From an uncultured Nocardioides sp. (GTDB lineage Bacteria; Actinomycetota; Actinomycetes; Propionibacteriales; Nocardioidaceae): a stretch of 64,000 nucleotides of DNA. Location: NCBI RefSeq assembly GCF_947488515.1, contig NZ_CANKZF010000001.1, positions 1,860,001 to 1,924,000 of the forward strand, read 5' to 3'. Made by a program: the position numbers and the translations under genes. A model generated the notes under the pieces. It saw only the letters and a program-made list of their open reading frames with translations. It made no database searches and was not told where the DNA came from. Each line of letters starts with the position of its first letter. The stretch's first letter is position 1. Positions 7,601 through 16,500 of the stretch are shown piece after piece.

Positions 7601-10600
7601 CTACTTCACCTTCTTGGCCGCCGACGTCTTGACGACCGTGGTGAGTCCGGGCTTGGTGTAGGTCACCCTGACGCTGACCTTCTTGCCCTTGTCCTTCGCG
7701 GTCAGCTTGTAGGACGCCTTCGCCGCCTTCCGGATCGCCTTGCCGTTGCGCATCCACTGGTACTTCACCGTCACGCCCGTCGGGGAGACGGTCCCGACGA
7801 CGGCCTTGACCGTCTTGCCGACCTTGAAGGTGCCGCTCGCCTTCGGCGTCGGGCAGGTGATCGTCGGCACCGGAGCTGGCGGCGGCGGGACCGGCGTCGG
7901 CGTCGGGGTGGGGTTCGGCGTGGGGTTCGGCGGGGGCGGCGGGGGCGGGACGACCACCGCGGCTGCCACGGCCGCGGTCGCCGCCGACGTGGCGCTGGCA
8001 CTCGTCCAACCGGCCCTCGAGGCCGTCACCCGCACCGACAGCCGCTTCCCGACGTCACCCGCGACCGGGGTGTAGCCGCTCGTCGTCGCACCCGCGATGG
8101 CGGACCCGTCGGCGAGCCACTGGTAGGCGTAGGTGCCGTCGGACGGCGTCCAGGTGCCGCTCGTCGCCGTCACCGCCTCGCCGACTGTCGGCGTGCTGTC
8201 GCTGATGGACGGGAGCCCGGTGTTGGCGATCGTCGGCCGCGGCCCGACCGGTGAGGTCTGGTCGGACGTGGCGGCCCCGGAGGTGAAGCCGGGCTTGGCC
8301 GCCGTCACCTCCACCGAGAGGCGGGCACCCTCCTGCGCGGTGCCCACGACGTACGTCTTGGCGGTGGCGCCGGAGATCGCGACGTTGTCCGCGAGCCATT
8401 GGTAGCCGAACGTCAGGCCGCTCGCCTCCGACCAGGTGCCGTCGGAGGACGTCAGCGTCTGACCCACGACGGGGGTCACGTCGTCGACGGCGGGCTTCGT
8501 CGTGCTGCTGATGAAGGGGGTCGTCGCCGCCGCGACCGCCGTCGTCTCGGCCGAGGTCGCCGATCCGGGGAGGTGCTCGGCCCGCGAGGCGGTGACCCGC
8601 ACGGACAGCTTCTTGCCGAGCTGTCCGGCCGGGACCTGGTAGGTCTTCGAGGTCGCCCCGGTGATGTCGACCCCGTCCGAGCGCCACTGGTAGGCGAAGG
8701 TGAGGCCACCGGGGGTCCAGGTGCCGTCACCAGCCGTCAGCACCTGGCCCACCTCGGGGGTGGTGTCGCTGATGGTGGGCAGCGCCGTGTTCGTCGCCTG
8801 GGGTTGCGGGGCGACGGCCGAGGTGGCCGCGGACGTCGCGCTGTCCGTGACGAATCCGGCCCTCGAGGCCGTCACCCGGACCGACAGCACCTTGCCCTGG
8901 TCCCCTGCGGCCACGGTGTACGCCGCCGTGGTGGCGCCCGCGACGGGCGTGCCGTCGGCGAGCCACTGGTAGGCGTACGCGCCGTCGGCCGGCGTCCACG
9001 TACCGGGCGTCGCGGTCAGCGACTGGGCCACCGCCGGAGTGGTGTCGCTGATCGTGGGGAGCGCGGTGTTGGTCATCCGGGGCGGCGCCGGGACTGCCGT
9101 GGTGGCTGCGGACGTGACGCTCACGCTGGTGAACCCGACCTTGCTCGCCGTCACCCGCACCGCCAGCGTCTTCCCGACGTCACCTGCGACGACGGTGTAG
9201 CTGCTCGTGGTCGCTCCGGCGATCGGCGAGCCGCTGGCCAGCCACTGGTAGCCGTACGTGCCGTCGGACGGCGTCCAGGCGCCGGTGGTCGCGGTGAGCG
9301 TCTGGCCCACCTCGGGCGTGGTGTCGCTGACGGTGGGCGGAGTGTCGTTGACCATCGGCGGTGCGTCGGGCGGACCGATGACGAGGTCGTTCGGGACGGC
9401 AGTGCTGGTCGCGCGGGTCGCCGACACGGGGACGGCACTGCCGGACGACGGCGAGACCGTCCCGGCGCCGTCGTAGTACGCCGTGGTGGCCCCGCACCCC
9501 CCGCCGACCACCCGGAGCAGGTAGCTGCCTGTGGTGAGGCCGGGGACGACGTACGTCCCGTCGGAACCGGAGGGACGGGACTCCCGCCCGACGCGGGAGC
9601 CGTCGCTGCTGTAGGCGGTCACGACGCAGCCGGCGACGGGGTTGGACGCGGTGTCCCGCACCCGTCCGGTGAGCCGGCCGCCCTCCACCAGGACCGCGTT
9701 CACGCCTGCCCGGGTCCCGCCGGCCGCGAGGGTGAACGTCTGCGACGAGGCCACCCCGAGGTGCTCGGCCTTGCCGTCGTAGAACTGCGCCTCCGCGACG
9801 TCGTACCCGAAGTCGCGGGCGAACTCCGCGCGGTAGGTGCCGGGGACGAGGTTGGTGACGGTGTAGGCGTTCGTGTGGGCGTTCACCGAGGCGCTGCTCG
9901 CGAACGCACCGGTGGTGGCCTCACGGATGACGACGCGGTCGTCCCACCCGGAGAGCCGCTGCGGGAACGTGACGGTGCCGGTGACGCTGGCGCCGTCGTC
10001 GAGGACGGCGTCGATCCCGGTGACGTCGGTCGCCGAGCCGAGGACGACCGTGGCCCCGCTCGCCTGGGTGGTGGCGTTGTTCCACCACTCGGAGACGCGG
10101 TTGTCGTACGCCGAGAAGCTGATCTTGTACGTGCCGGCCGGCAGGTGCGCGCGGTAGCCGCCGTCGGCGTCGGTGCTGTCGGAGTCGAAGAAGCTGTAGC
10201 CGCCGCCGGTCTGGAGCTGGTAGAACGCCACGCTCGCGGTGTCGATGGCGCCGCCGACCCCGGTGACCGTGCCGGTGATCGCCCGGCCTCTCGCCAGGGT
10301 CGCGTCCACGGTCACGGGTGCTGCGGTCGACAGCGTGACGGCGGTGGCCGCCGCGAGGTCGGGCTTGTCGAGGTGGAACTCCGGGATGAGCCGGTAGGAC
10401 TCGAAGCGGACCTTGTAGCTGCCGGGCGGCAGCGTGTCGATGACGTAGTCACCGTCGGAGCCGGTGAAGTCGGTGGCCAGGACCGGCGCCGACGCGAGGT
10501 CGGTGGCACTGCCCGGGTAGACCCTGACCGTGCCCGACACCGGCCCGTCCGGTCCGGACAGCCGACCCCGGAGGACCGTGGCCGCAGCAAGCTGGGCGTT

Positions 10601-13600
10601 GATCGATCCCACGTCGGAGGTGGACACGACCACGGGCTGCGCGGCTCCGGCCGTCGCGGCGTCGTTCCACCACTCGGTGAGGTGGCCGCCCCGCCGGAAC
10701 TCGACCCGGTAGGTGCCCGGAGGGACGTACGTCGTCCAGGTGCCGGCTGCCGAGGTCGTCGCGTCGGTGTAGTAGTCCCAGTAGAAGCCACCCTCACCGT
10801 CGTCGTACCTGCCCTCGACGGTGACGTCGGCGTCGGCCAGGGGTCCGCCGCCGGGGCCGGTGACCGTCCCGGAGATGGTCCGTGCGGCTGCCAGGGTGGC
10901 GTTGGCGGTGGCCGTGCTGCCGGCGGTGACGACGATGCGGTCCGCTGCCGCCAACGTGGTCCGGTCGTTCCAGTACTCCGTCACGAACCGGTCGCCGCCG
11001 AGCTCGACGACGTAGGTGCCAGGAGCGAGGGTGTCCACGGACCACGCGCCGGTCGCGCTCGTCGAGTCGTACGCCTCCTCCTCGAAGTCGCCGGGCGCGA
11101 CCTCGCGGTAGACGGTGATGTACGCGTCGGCGACCGGTCCGGCCGGCCCGGTGACCGTGCCGCTGATCGTGCCGGCCCGCGCCAGCACGGCGTTCAGCCC
11201 CGTGCGGTTGCTGCCGTTCACGACGACGAGGGTGGCCGCGGCCTGGGTCGTGGCGCCGGCGTACCACTGCTCGAGGTAGCCGCCGCGGGAGAAGCGGAGG
11301 CGGTAGGTGCCGTCGGGCACGGTGGTGCTCCATGTGCCGTCGGCGATCGTGGTCAGGTCGGCGACCGTGCGCCACCTGACGTCGTCCTGGGTCTGCACCC
11401 GGCGCTCCACCTGGACGTCGACGTCCCCGAGCGCGTCGCCGCCCGGTGTGGCGGTGACCGTGCCGGACAGCGTGCGCTGGTTGGAGGCGAGGGTGGCGTT
11501 GACCGTCGCGGTGCCGTTCAGCGCCACCGCGACGTCGTCGGCGAGCTCGACGTCGCTCTTGTCGAGGTTGAACTCCGGTGTCGTCCCGGCGGCCGAGAAG
11601 CCCAGCCGGTAGTTGCCGGGGTTGAGACCGGTCAGGGAGTACGCCCCTCCGGCCGTCGTCTGCGCGGACCCCACCTGCACGAAGCTCGGGTTGAACCACC
11701 GGTAGACCCGCACGGTGGCCCCGGTGATCGCTCCCGACGGTCCGTTGACGGTGCCGCTGACCCGGCCGTAGCGGTCGAGGGCGATGTCCTTGCCCGTCTG
11801 GTCGGCGCCGGCCGCGACGACGATCCGGGCGGGCCGGGTCGACGTCGCCGGCTCGCTGTAGAAGCGCTGCAGGTGCTCACTGGCCGACGCGGACACGCGG
11901 TAGGTGCCCGGGGCCACGTCTGCGGAGTACGCCCCGCCCGCCGCGGGGGTGGCCGAGCCGACGGACGACCAGAAGGCACCGTCGGGACCGGAGAGCTTCC
12001 GGTGGACCGACACCGACGGGTTGGTGAGCCCGCCGCCGGCGCGCGAGGTCACGGTGCCGGTGATCTTCCGCGCCGCCGCCAGCACGAAGCTCGCGGTGGC
12101 GGTGCTGTTCTTGGCTGCGGTGATCGTGTCGGCCGCGAACACCTCGGCCGTGTCGTTCCAGCACTCCGGTGCGAGGCCGGTGGCCGAGTCGACGCAGACA
12201 CGGTAGGGCCCGGGGACCAGGCCGTCGAAGGCGTAGGCGCCACCGGCCGTCGTGATCACGGAGTCGTTCCAGCCCCAGCCCGAGGACGCGAAGCGGCTCG
12301 GGGTGTACAGCACGACGTTGGCGCCCGTGACGGTCCCCGACGGCCCCGTGACCGTGCCCGAGATCTGGCCGCCCAGGTCGAGGACGGCGTTGGCAGTGGC
12401 GGTCGCGCCCTGGGTGACCGGGACGTCGTTCGCGGTCTCGAGGGTGTCCTTGTCCTGGTAGTACTCCGGGAGGTAGCCGCCGGCACCGAACGTCTGGAAG
12501 CGCAGGCGGTAGGTGCCGGTGCGCAGCCCGTCGACGACGTAGGTCCCGGCGTTGTCGGTGAAGCCGCTGCCGGCCGTCTGCCACTGGCCGCCCACGAGCC
12601 GGTACGCCGTGACCGACGTGCTCGGGATCGCAGCGTTCGCCGCGTTGCGGACGGTGCCGGTGATCCTGCCGCCGGCGGTGAGTGCCGCGTTGATGTTCGT
12701 GATCGGGGCCTGCGCCACCTGGACCAGCTGGGCGTTCGCCGCGTCGAGGACGTCGTTGTAGTACTCGGTCAGGTAGCCGGTCGCGGCGAACGAGATGCGC
12801 GTGGGCCCGGCGGGCACCTGGAGCGTGTAGGTCCCGTCCGCAGCGCTGGAGGCGAAGCCGACCTCGTCCCAGTACGTGTCGCCGAACTCGTCGGTGACCT
12901 GCTGCTCCGCGGTCACGCTGGCGTTCGCGAGGTTCGCACCTCCCGTGCCGGTGACCCGGCCGGACACGGCAGTCAGACCGGCCAGCACCGCGTCGGCCTG
13001 CTGGACCGCGCCCGCCACCACGGTCACGTCGTCGGCGGTCGACAGCGACGTCTTGTCGTTCCAGTACTCGCTCACCGAGCCCGACGCCGTGAACCGGAGC
13101 CGGTACGCCTTCGGCGCGAGGCCGGCGAACGCGTAGTGGCCGGCCGCGTCCGTGCTGGCGAAGTCGGTGGCGAACCAGAAGTCGTCGGACGCGTCATGCT
13201 CGTAGGCGGTGACCGACGCCCCCGCGATTGGGCCGTCGGCGTTGCTCACCGTGCCGGCGAGGACGGGCGGTGGAATCAGCTGGAGGTCGACGAACTCCGC
13301 CCCGAAGTCGGGGTCGACCGCGATCGCGTCGGCGTTGGCGATGGTGCCCGCGCCGTCGTAGAAGACCGTGCCCACGCCGGCCTTGGTGGCGCCGACGTAG
13401 TAGGTGCCGTCCAGGCCGCCGAACTCGTACGTCCCGTCGGCACCGGTGACCTGGGGGCTCCCGACCGCGACCTTCGACGCGTTGTAGAGCGTCACCGTGG
13501 CGCCGGAGGCCTCGACGAAGTCGGGGTCGTAGACGGTGCCGGTGATGGTCCCCGGATCACCGGGCGCGGCATGGACCGCGGAGAGCGGCGACGCCACGAT

Positions 13601-13663
13601 CGCCAGGACGAGGAGGACGAGGCCGACGAGGCCTCCTGCACGGTGCGACTCTCGAACGACCAC
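7601..13663 (-). CDS. 2020-residue secreted modular beta-sandwich/Ig-like repeat protein
   Basis: Very large exported protein. A signal peptide (GLVGLVLLVLAIVASPLSAVHA) ends near residue 34. Fourteen tandem carboxypeptidase-regulatory-like (transthyretin-fold) repeats follow to about residue 1450, each opening with a GxITGTV-type strand and most containing an aromatic YWND/YYxD-type segment before a short valine-rich strand. Five Ig-like repeats of about 90 residues come next (SDTTPxVGQxLTxxxGTW ... YQW ... GKxLSVRVTAS), then a Pro/Thr linker and a sixth, diverged, lysine-rich Ig-like copy at the C-terminus. There is no LPxTG motif or membrane anchor, so it is probably released or held by its cationic tail. 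No catalytic residues were seen; a structural or adhesive role is likely. The GTG start was chosen because it places the signal peptide correctly. Confidence 0.85.
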   Translation of the reverse strand: MVVRESHRAGGLVGLVLLVLAIVASPLSAVHAAPGDPGTITGTVYDPDFVEASGATVTLYNASKVAVGSPQVTGADGTYEFGGLDGTYYVGATKAGVGTVFYDGAGTIANADAIAVDPDFGAEFVDLQLIPPPVLAGTVSNADGPIAGASVTAYEHDASDDFWFATDFASTDAAGHYAFAGLAPKAYRLRFTASGSVSEYWNDKTSLSTADDVTVVAGAVQQADAVLAGLTAVSGRVTGTGGANLANASVTAEQQVTDEFGDTYWDEVGFASSAADGTYTLQVPAGPTRISFAATGYLTEYYNDVLDAANAQLVQVAQAPITNINAALTAGGRITGTVRNAANAAIPSTSVTAYRLVGGQWQTAGSGFTDNAGTYVVDGLRTGTYRLRFQTFGAGGYLPEYYQDKDTLETANDVPVTQGATATANAVLDLGGQISGTVTGPSGTVTGANVVLYTPSRFASSGWGWNDSVITTAGGAYAFDGLVPGPYRVCVDSATGLAPECWNDTAEVFAADTITAAKNSTATASFVLAAARKITGTVTSRAGGGLTNPSVSVHRKLSGPDGAFWSSVGSATPAAGGAYSADVAPGTYRVSASASEHLQRFYSEPATSTRPARIVVAAGADQTGKDIALDRYGRVSGTVNGPSGAITGATVRVYRWFNPSFVQVGSAQTTAGGAYSLTGLNPGNYRLGFSAAGTTPEFNLDKSDVELADDVAVALNGTATVNATLASNQRTLSGTVTATPGGDALGDVDVQVERRVQTQDDVRWRTVADLTTIADGTWSTTVPDGTYRLRFSRGGYLEQWYAGATTQAAATLVVVNGSNRTGLNAVLARAGTISGTVTGPAGPVADAYITVYREVAPGDFEEEAYDSTSATGAWSVDTLAPGTYVVELGGDRFVTEYWNDRTTLAAADRIVVTAGSTATANATLAAARTISGTVTGPGGGPLADADVTVEGRYDDGEGGFYWDYYTDATTSAAGTWTTYVPPGTYRVEFRRGGHLTEWWNDAATAGAAQPVVVSTSDVGSINAQLAAATVLRGRLSGPDGPVSGTVRVYPGSATDLASAPVLATDFTGSDGDYVIDTLPPGSYKVRFESYRLIPEFHLDKPDLAAATAVTLSTAAPVTVDATLARGRAITGTVTGVGGAIDTASVAFYQLQTGGGYSFFDSDSTDADGGYRAHLPAGTYKISFSAYDNRVSEWWNNATTQASGATVVLGSATDVTGIDAVLDDGASVTGTVTFPQRLSGWDDRVVIREATTGAFASSASVNAHTNAYTVTNLVPGTYRAEFARDFGYDVAEAQFYDGKAEHLGVASSQTFTLAAGGTRAGVNAVLVEGGRLTGRVRDTASNPVAGCVVTAYSSDGSRVGRESRPSGSDGTYVVPGLTTGSYLLRVVGGGCGATTAYYDGAGTVSPSSGSAVPVSATRATSTAVPNDLVIGPPDAPPMVNDTPPTVSDTTPEVGQTLTATTGAWTPSDGTYGYQWLASGSPIAGATTSSYTVVAGDVGKTLAVRVTASKVGFTSVSVTSAATTAVPAPPRMTNTALPTISDTTPAVAQSLTATPGTWTPADGAYAYQWLADGTPVAGATTAAYTVAAGDQGKVLSVRVTASRAGFVTDSATSAATSAVAPQPQATNTALPTISDTTPEVGQVLTAGDGTWTPGGLTFAYQWRSDGVDITGATSKTYQVPAGQLGKKLSVRVTASRAEHLPGSATSAETTAVAAATTPFISSTTKPAVDDVTPVVGQTLTSSDGTWSEASGLTFGYQWLADNVAISGATAKTYVVGTAQEGARLSVEVTAAKPGFTSGAATSDQTSPVGPRPTIANTGLPSISDSTPTVGEAVTATSGTWTPSDGTYAYQWLADGSAIAGATTSGYTPVAGDVGKRLSVRVTASRAGWTSASATSAATAAVAAAVVVPPPPPPPNPTPNPTPTPTPVPPPPAPVPTITCPTPKASGTFKVGKTVKAVVGTVSPTGVTVKYQWMRNGKAIRKAAKASYKLTAKDKGKKVSVRVTYTKPGLTTVVKTSAAKKVK
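7950..9360 (-). repeat. Five tandem Ig-like repeats of about 275 bp
   Basis: The coding DNA repeats about every 275 bp; the segment encoding GTWTP..GxYxYQWLA recurs near 8145, 8435, 8722, 8990 and 9270. These are protein-coding repeats inside the large secreted protein gene. Confidence 0.75.
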
Positions 13664-13828
13664 AGCGATCTCCGAACAGGCGTGGCCCGAGCCTGATGGA
13701 CAGCGGATTGCACCGTGGACCGACGCGCGCCGCGTCAGGGATCCCCTGCTCGGTATTACCTACGCTGGTGTAGACGCCCCTACCCCTCCGGGTGACGGCC
13801 ACGCCCCCGACCGTCGCGGCCCATGACC

Positions 13829-13834
13829 TAACCT
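13829..13834 (+). promoter_or_regulatory. -10 box for carboxyltransferase gene
   Basis: TAACCT, 6 nt before the ATG at 13841; no ribosome-binding site between, so leaderless transcription is likely. Confidence 0.4.
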
Positions 13835-13840
13835 CGCTCA

Positions 13841-15316
13841 ATGAGCGAACGGTTGAGCGCACGCGACCTCATCGACCTCGTCCTCGACGAGGGCTCCTGG
13901 TCCTCCTGGGACACCGCTCCGACGCGTGACGGCGTCGGCGAGGCGTACGCCGCCGAGCTGGCCGCCGCGGCCGAGAAGTCGGGCGTCGACGAGTCGGTGC
14001 TGACCGGCGAGGCGCGGATGCACGGTCGGCGCATCGCCGTGCTGGTGGGCGAGTTCGGCTTCCTCGCCGGGTCGATCGGGCGGGCCGCGGCCGACCGGAT
14101 CGTCACCGGCATCGAGCGGGCGACCCGCGAGGGCCTGCCGCTCGTGGCCGCACCGGTGAGCGGCGGCACCCGCATGCATGAGGGCACCCCGGCCTTCGTG
14201 CAGATGGTCCGGATCTCCGCTGCCGTGGCCGCGCACCGCACCGCGGGCCTGCCCTACCTCGTCTACCTGCGGCACCCCACGACCGGCGGCGTGATGGCGT
14301 CGTGGGGCTCGCTCGGCCACGTCACCGTCGCCGAGCCGGGCGCGCTCGTCGGCTTCCTCGGCCCCCGGGTCTACGAGGCGCTCTACGACCGCCCGTTCCC
14401 CGAGGGCGTGCAGACCTCGGAGAACCTCTACGCCCGCGGCATCATCGACGCCGTCCTGCCGCCCGAGGAGATCAAGGAGATCCTCGACCGCGCGCTCAGC
14501 ATCCTCATGGCCGCCCGGGAGGGCGTCGCCCCGGTCGCAGACCCGGGGCAGGAGGACGTCCCCGACGTCGACGCGTGGGACTGCGTGACGCGGTCGCGAC
14601 GCCCGGACCGGCCGGGCGTACGACGGCTGCTGCGCTACGCCGCCAGCGACGTCGTACCCCTCAACGGGACGGGGCAGGGCGAGCGCGACGCGGGGCTGCT
14701 GATCGCGCTCGCGCGCTTCGGCGAGGCGCCGTGCGTCTTCCTCGGCCAGGACCGACGCGGCCAGACCACCGACCACCCGATGGGACCCGAGGCGCTGCGC
14801 GAGGCCCGGCGCGGGATGCGGCTGGCGTCCGAGCTCGGGCTGCCGCTCGTGACGGTCATCGACACCCAGGGCGCTGCCCTCTCCGCGGACGCCGAGAACG
14901 GCGGGCTGGCCGGCGAGATCGCGCGCTCGCTGGCCGACCTCGTCACCCTCGACGCGCCCACGCTGTGCCTGATGCTGGGCGAGGGCAACGGCGGTGGCGC
15001 GCTCGCCCTGCTCCCCGCCGACCGGGTCGTCGCGGCGCAGCACGCGTGGCTGTCACCGCTGCCGCCCGAGGGCGCCTCCGCGATCGTGCACCGCGACCTC
15101 GACCACGCCGCCGAGATGGCGCGGGCCCAGCAGGTGCGGGCCATCGACCTCCACCGCCGGGGCGTCGTCGACCGGATCGTGACCGAGAAGCCCGATGCGG
15201 CCGACGAGCCCGAGGAGTTCTGCCGCCGCGTCGGCGCGGTGCTCGAGCACGAGCTCAGCGCGCTCCTGGCCTCCGGGCCGGGGTCCGCGGACGAGCGGGC
15301 GCGGCGTTACGTCTGA
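13841..15316 (+). CDS. Acyl-CoA carboxylase carboxyltransferase (beta+alpha halves)
   Basis: 491-residue biotin-dependent carboxyltransferase with two crotonase-fold halves, the arrangement of AccD-type acetyl/propionyl-CoA carboxylase subunits, which move CO2 from carboxybiotin to an acyl-CoA. The N-terminal half carries GRRIAVLVGEFGFLAGSIG and SGGTRMHEGTP; the C-terminal half carries LMLGEGNGGGALALLPADRV and WLSPLPPEGASAIVHRD, typical of the alpha-half oxyanion and CoA sites. No N-terminal zinc finger is visible. No biotin carboxylase or biotin carrier gene lies nearby, so those subunits must be encoded elsewhere. The ATG start follows a TAACCT box. Confidence 0.85.
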   Translation: MSERLSARDLIDLVLDEGSWSSWDTAPTRDGVGEAYAAELAAAAEKSGVDESVLTGEARMHGRRIAVLVGEFGFLAGSIGRAAADRIVTGIERATREGLPLVAAPVSGGTRMHEGTPAFVQMVRISAAVAAHRTAGLPYLVYLRHPTTGGVMASWGSLGHVTVAEPGALVGFLGPRVYEALYDRPFPEGVQTSENLYARGIIDAVLPPEEIKEILDRALSILMAAREGVAPVADPGQEDVPDVDAWDCVTRSRRPDRPGVRRLLRYAASDVVPLNGTGQGERDAGLLIALARFGEAPCVFLGQDRRGQTTDHPMGPEALREARRGMRLASELGLPLVTVIDTQGAALSADAENGGLAGEIARSLADLVTLDAPTLCLMLGEGNGGGALALLPADRVVAAQHAWLSPLPPEGASAIVHRDLDHAAEMARAQQVRAIDLHRRGVVDRIVTEKPDAADEPEEFCRRVGAVLEHELSALLASGPGSADERARRYV

Positions 15317-15330
15317 CGGTCGCCGGCGAG

Positions 15331-15466
15331 GCGGTGCGTGAGCCACATCTCGCCCGACCGGAATGTGGCCTGATCACCGCTCCCGCGCGTGTCGGGACGT
15401 GTCGCAGCCCGAGCGGTGCGTGAGCCCCACTCCGGAGAGGTCGGAGTGTGGCTCCGTCACCGCTCC
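15331..15466. repeat. Direct repeat of a 53-54 bp hairpin element, convergent terminator
   Basis: Two diverged copies (15331-15383 and 15413-15466), each starting gcggtgcgtgagcc and ending caccgctcc and each holding an inverted repeat. In copy 2 the stem is 15423-15434 with 15442-15453 (11 of 12 paired, 7-nt loop). The copies lie between the convergent carboxyltransferase and coiled-coil genes and run over the latter's stop codon. They probably act as a double terminator. Confidence 0.6.
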
Positions 15467-16500
15467 TCGGGGCTGTCCTCGGCGCTGCCCGGCGTCTCGT
15501 CCTGATCGCCGACGCCGTCCGCGGCCTCCGGCGCGTCGGACTCCGCGCGAGCCGCGTCGGCGACGGGGTCGCCGTGCGGGGCCGTGGACGACGAGGCCGG
15601 CGCGTCGGACAGGCCGACGACCCCGGGCACGGTGCCGGTGAGGGTGGCGAGCATCTGGCGCACGTTGGAGAGCTGGGCGTTGATGCTGTCGCGGCGCTGA
15701 GCGGCGGCGGCGAGCTCGCGCTCGGACTCGGCGCGTACGCGGTCGGCGGAGGTGCGGGCCTCGGTCACCATGGTCGTCGACCGCTCCTCGGCGTCGGCAA
15801 GCATCCGGGCGATGCGCTCCTCGGCCTCGGCCCGGTTGCGCTCGAGGGTGGCCTCGGTGTCCTTGTTGCGCGCGGCCATCGCGTCGAGCTCGGCCTGGGT
15901 CGCGGCCTGCTGGGCCTGGAACTCGGCCGTGGCCTTCTGGCGACGCTCGGCCAGCGTGGTCTCGAAGTCCGCTGCCGCCTGGGCGGCCTTGGCGCGCTGG
16001 TCCTCGTAGAGGGCCTCGGCCTCGGCGCGACGCGCGGAGGCGTCGCGCTCGGCGGCGTCGCGCTCCCCGTCGGCGGCCTTGCGCGCGTCGGCGAGGACAC
16101 GGGCGCCCTCGGCGTCGGCGTCACGGCGGGTGTCCTCGGCGTAGCGGTCGGCCTCGGCGCGCAGCGCACCGACCTCCTGCTCGGCCTCCTTGCGCATGGT
16201 CTCGACCTCACCGATCACCCGGTCGCGGACCTCGGCGGCCTCGGCCTCGGCGAGCGAGAGGATCTGCCCGACGCGCTCACCGAGGTGCTCGTACGTCGGC
16301 GCCTCGGGCTGCTGCGACTCCCGCGCGACGAGCGCCTCGCGGGAGGCGGAGGCCTCGCCCTTCGCCGACTCGGCAGCCGCCTCGGCGGCCTCGAGCCGGC
16401 GACGCAGGTCGGCGACCTCCGCCTGGGCCTGGCCCACGGCACGCTCGACCTCGGCCGGGTCGTAGCCGCGGCGAACGGTCGTGAACATCTCTTCAGGCAT
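15457..16500 (-). CDS. DivIVA-like coiled-coil protein
   Basis: 347-residue protein that is almost entirely long alpha-helical coiled coil rich in Ala, Glu and Arg, with a disordered acidic tail (about residues 275-347). The N-terminus MPEEMFTTVRRGYDPAEVERAV resembles the membrane/pole-targeting GYDPAEV region of DivIVA-domain proteins (compare Wag31 and the Streptomyces cytoskeletal proteins). The ATG overlaps the end of the preceding coiled-coil gene by 8 nt, so the two are co-translated and are likely partners. A scaffold at the pole or septum is the best guess; direct evidence is lacking. Longer readings of this frame extending upstream are shadows of the neighbour. Confidence 0.75.
   Translation of the reverse strand: MPEEMFTTVRRGYDPAEVERAVGQAQAEVADLRRRLEAAEAAAESAKGEASASREALVARESQQPEAPTYEHLGERVGQILSLAEAEAAEVRDRVIGEVETMRKEAEQEVGALRAEADRYAEDTRRDADAEGARVLADARKAADGERDAAERDASARRAEAEALYEDQRAKAAQAAADFETTLAERRQKATAEFQAQQAATQAELDAMAARNKDTEATLERNRAEAEERIARMLADAEERSTTMVTEARTSADRVRAESERELAAAAQRRDSINAQLSNVRQMLATLTGTVPGVVGLSDAPASSSTAPHGDPVADAARAESDAPEAADGVGDQDETPGSAEDSPEER

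Noticed and set aside
8399..13696. 1765-codon open frame on the plus strand across the giant repeat protein
   Set aside because: It is antisense to a protein with clear signal peptide and repeats; its translation is Arg/Gly/Val-rich and carries no domain. It is a by-product of high GC in the third codon position.
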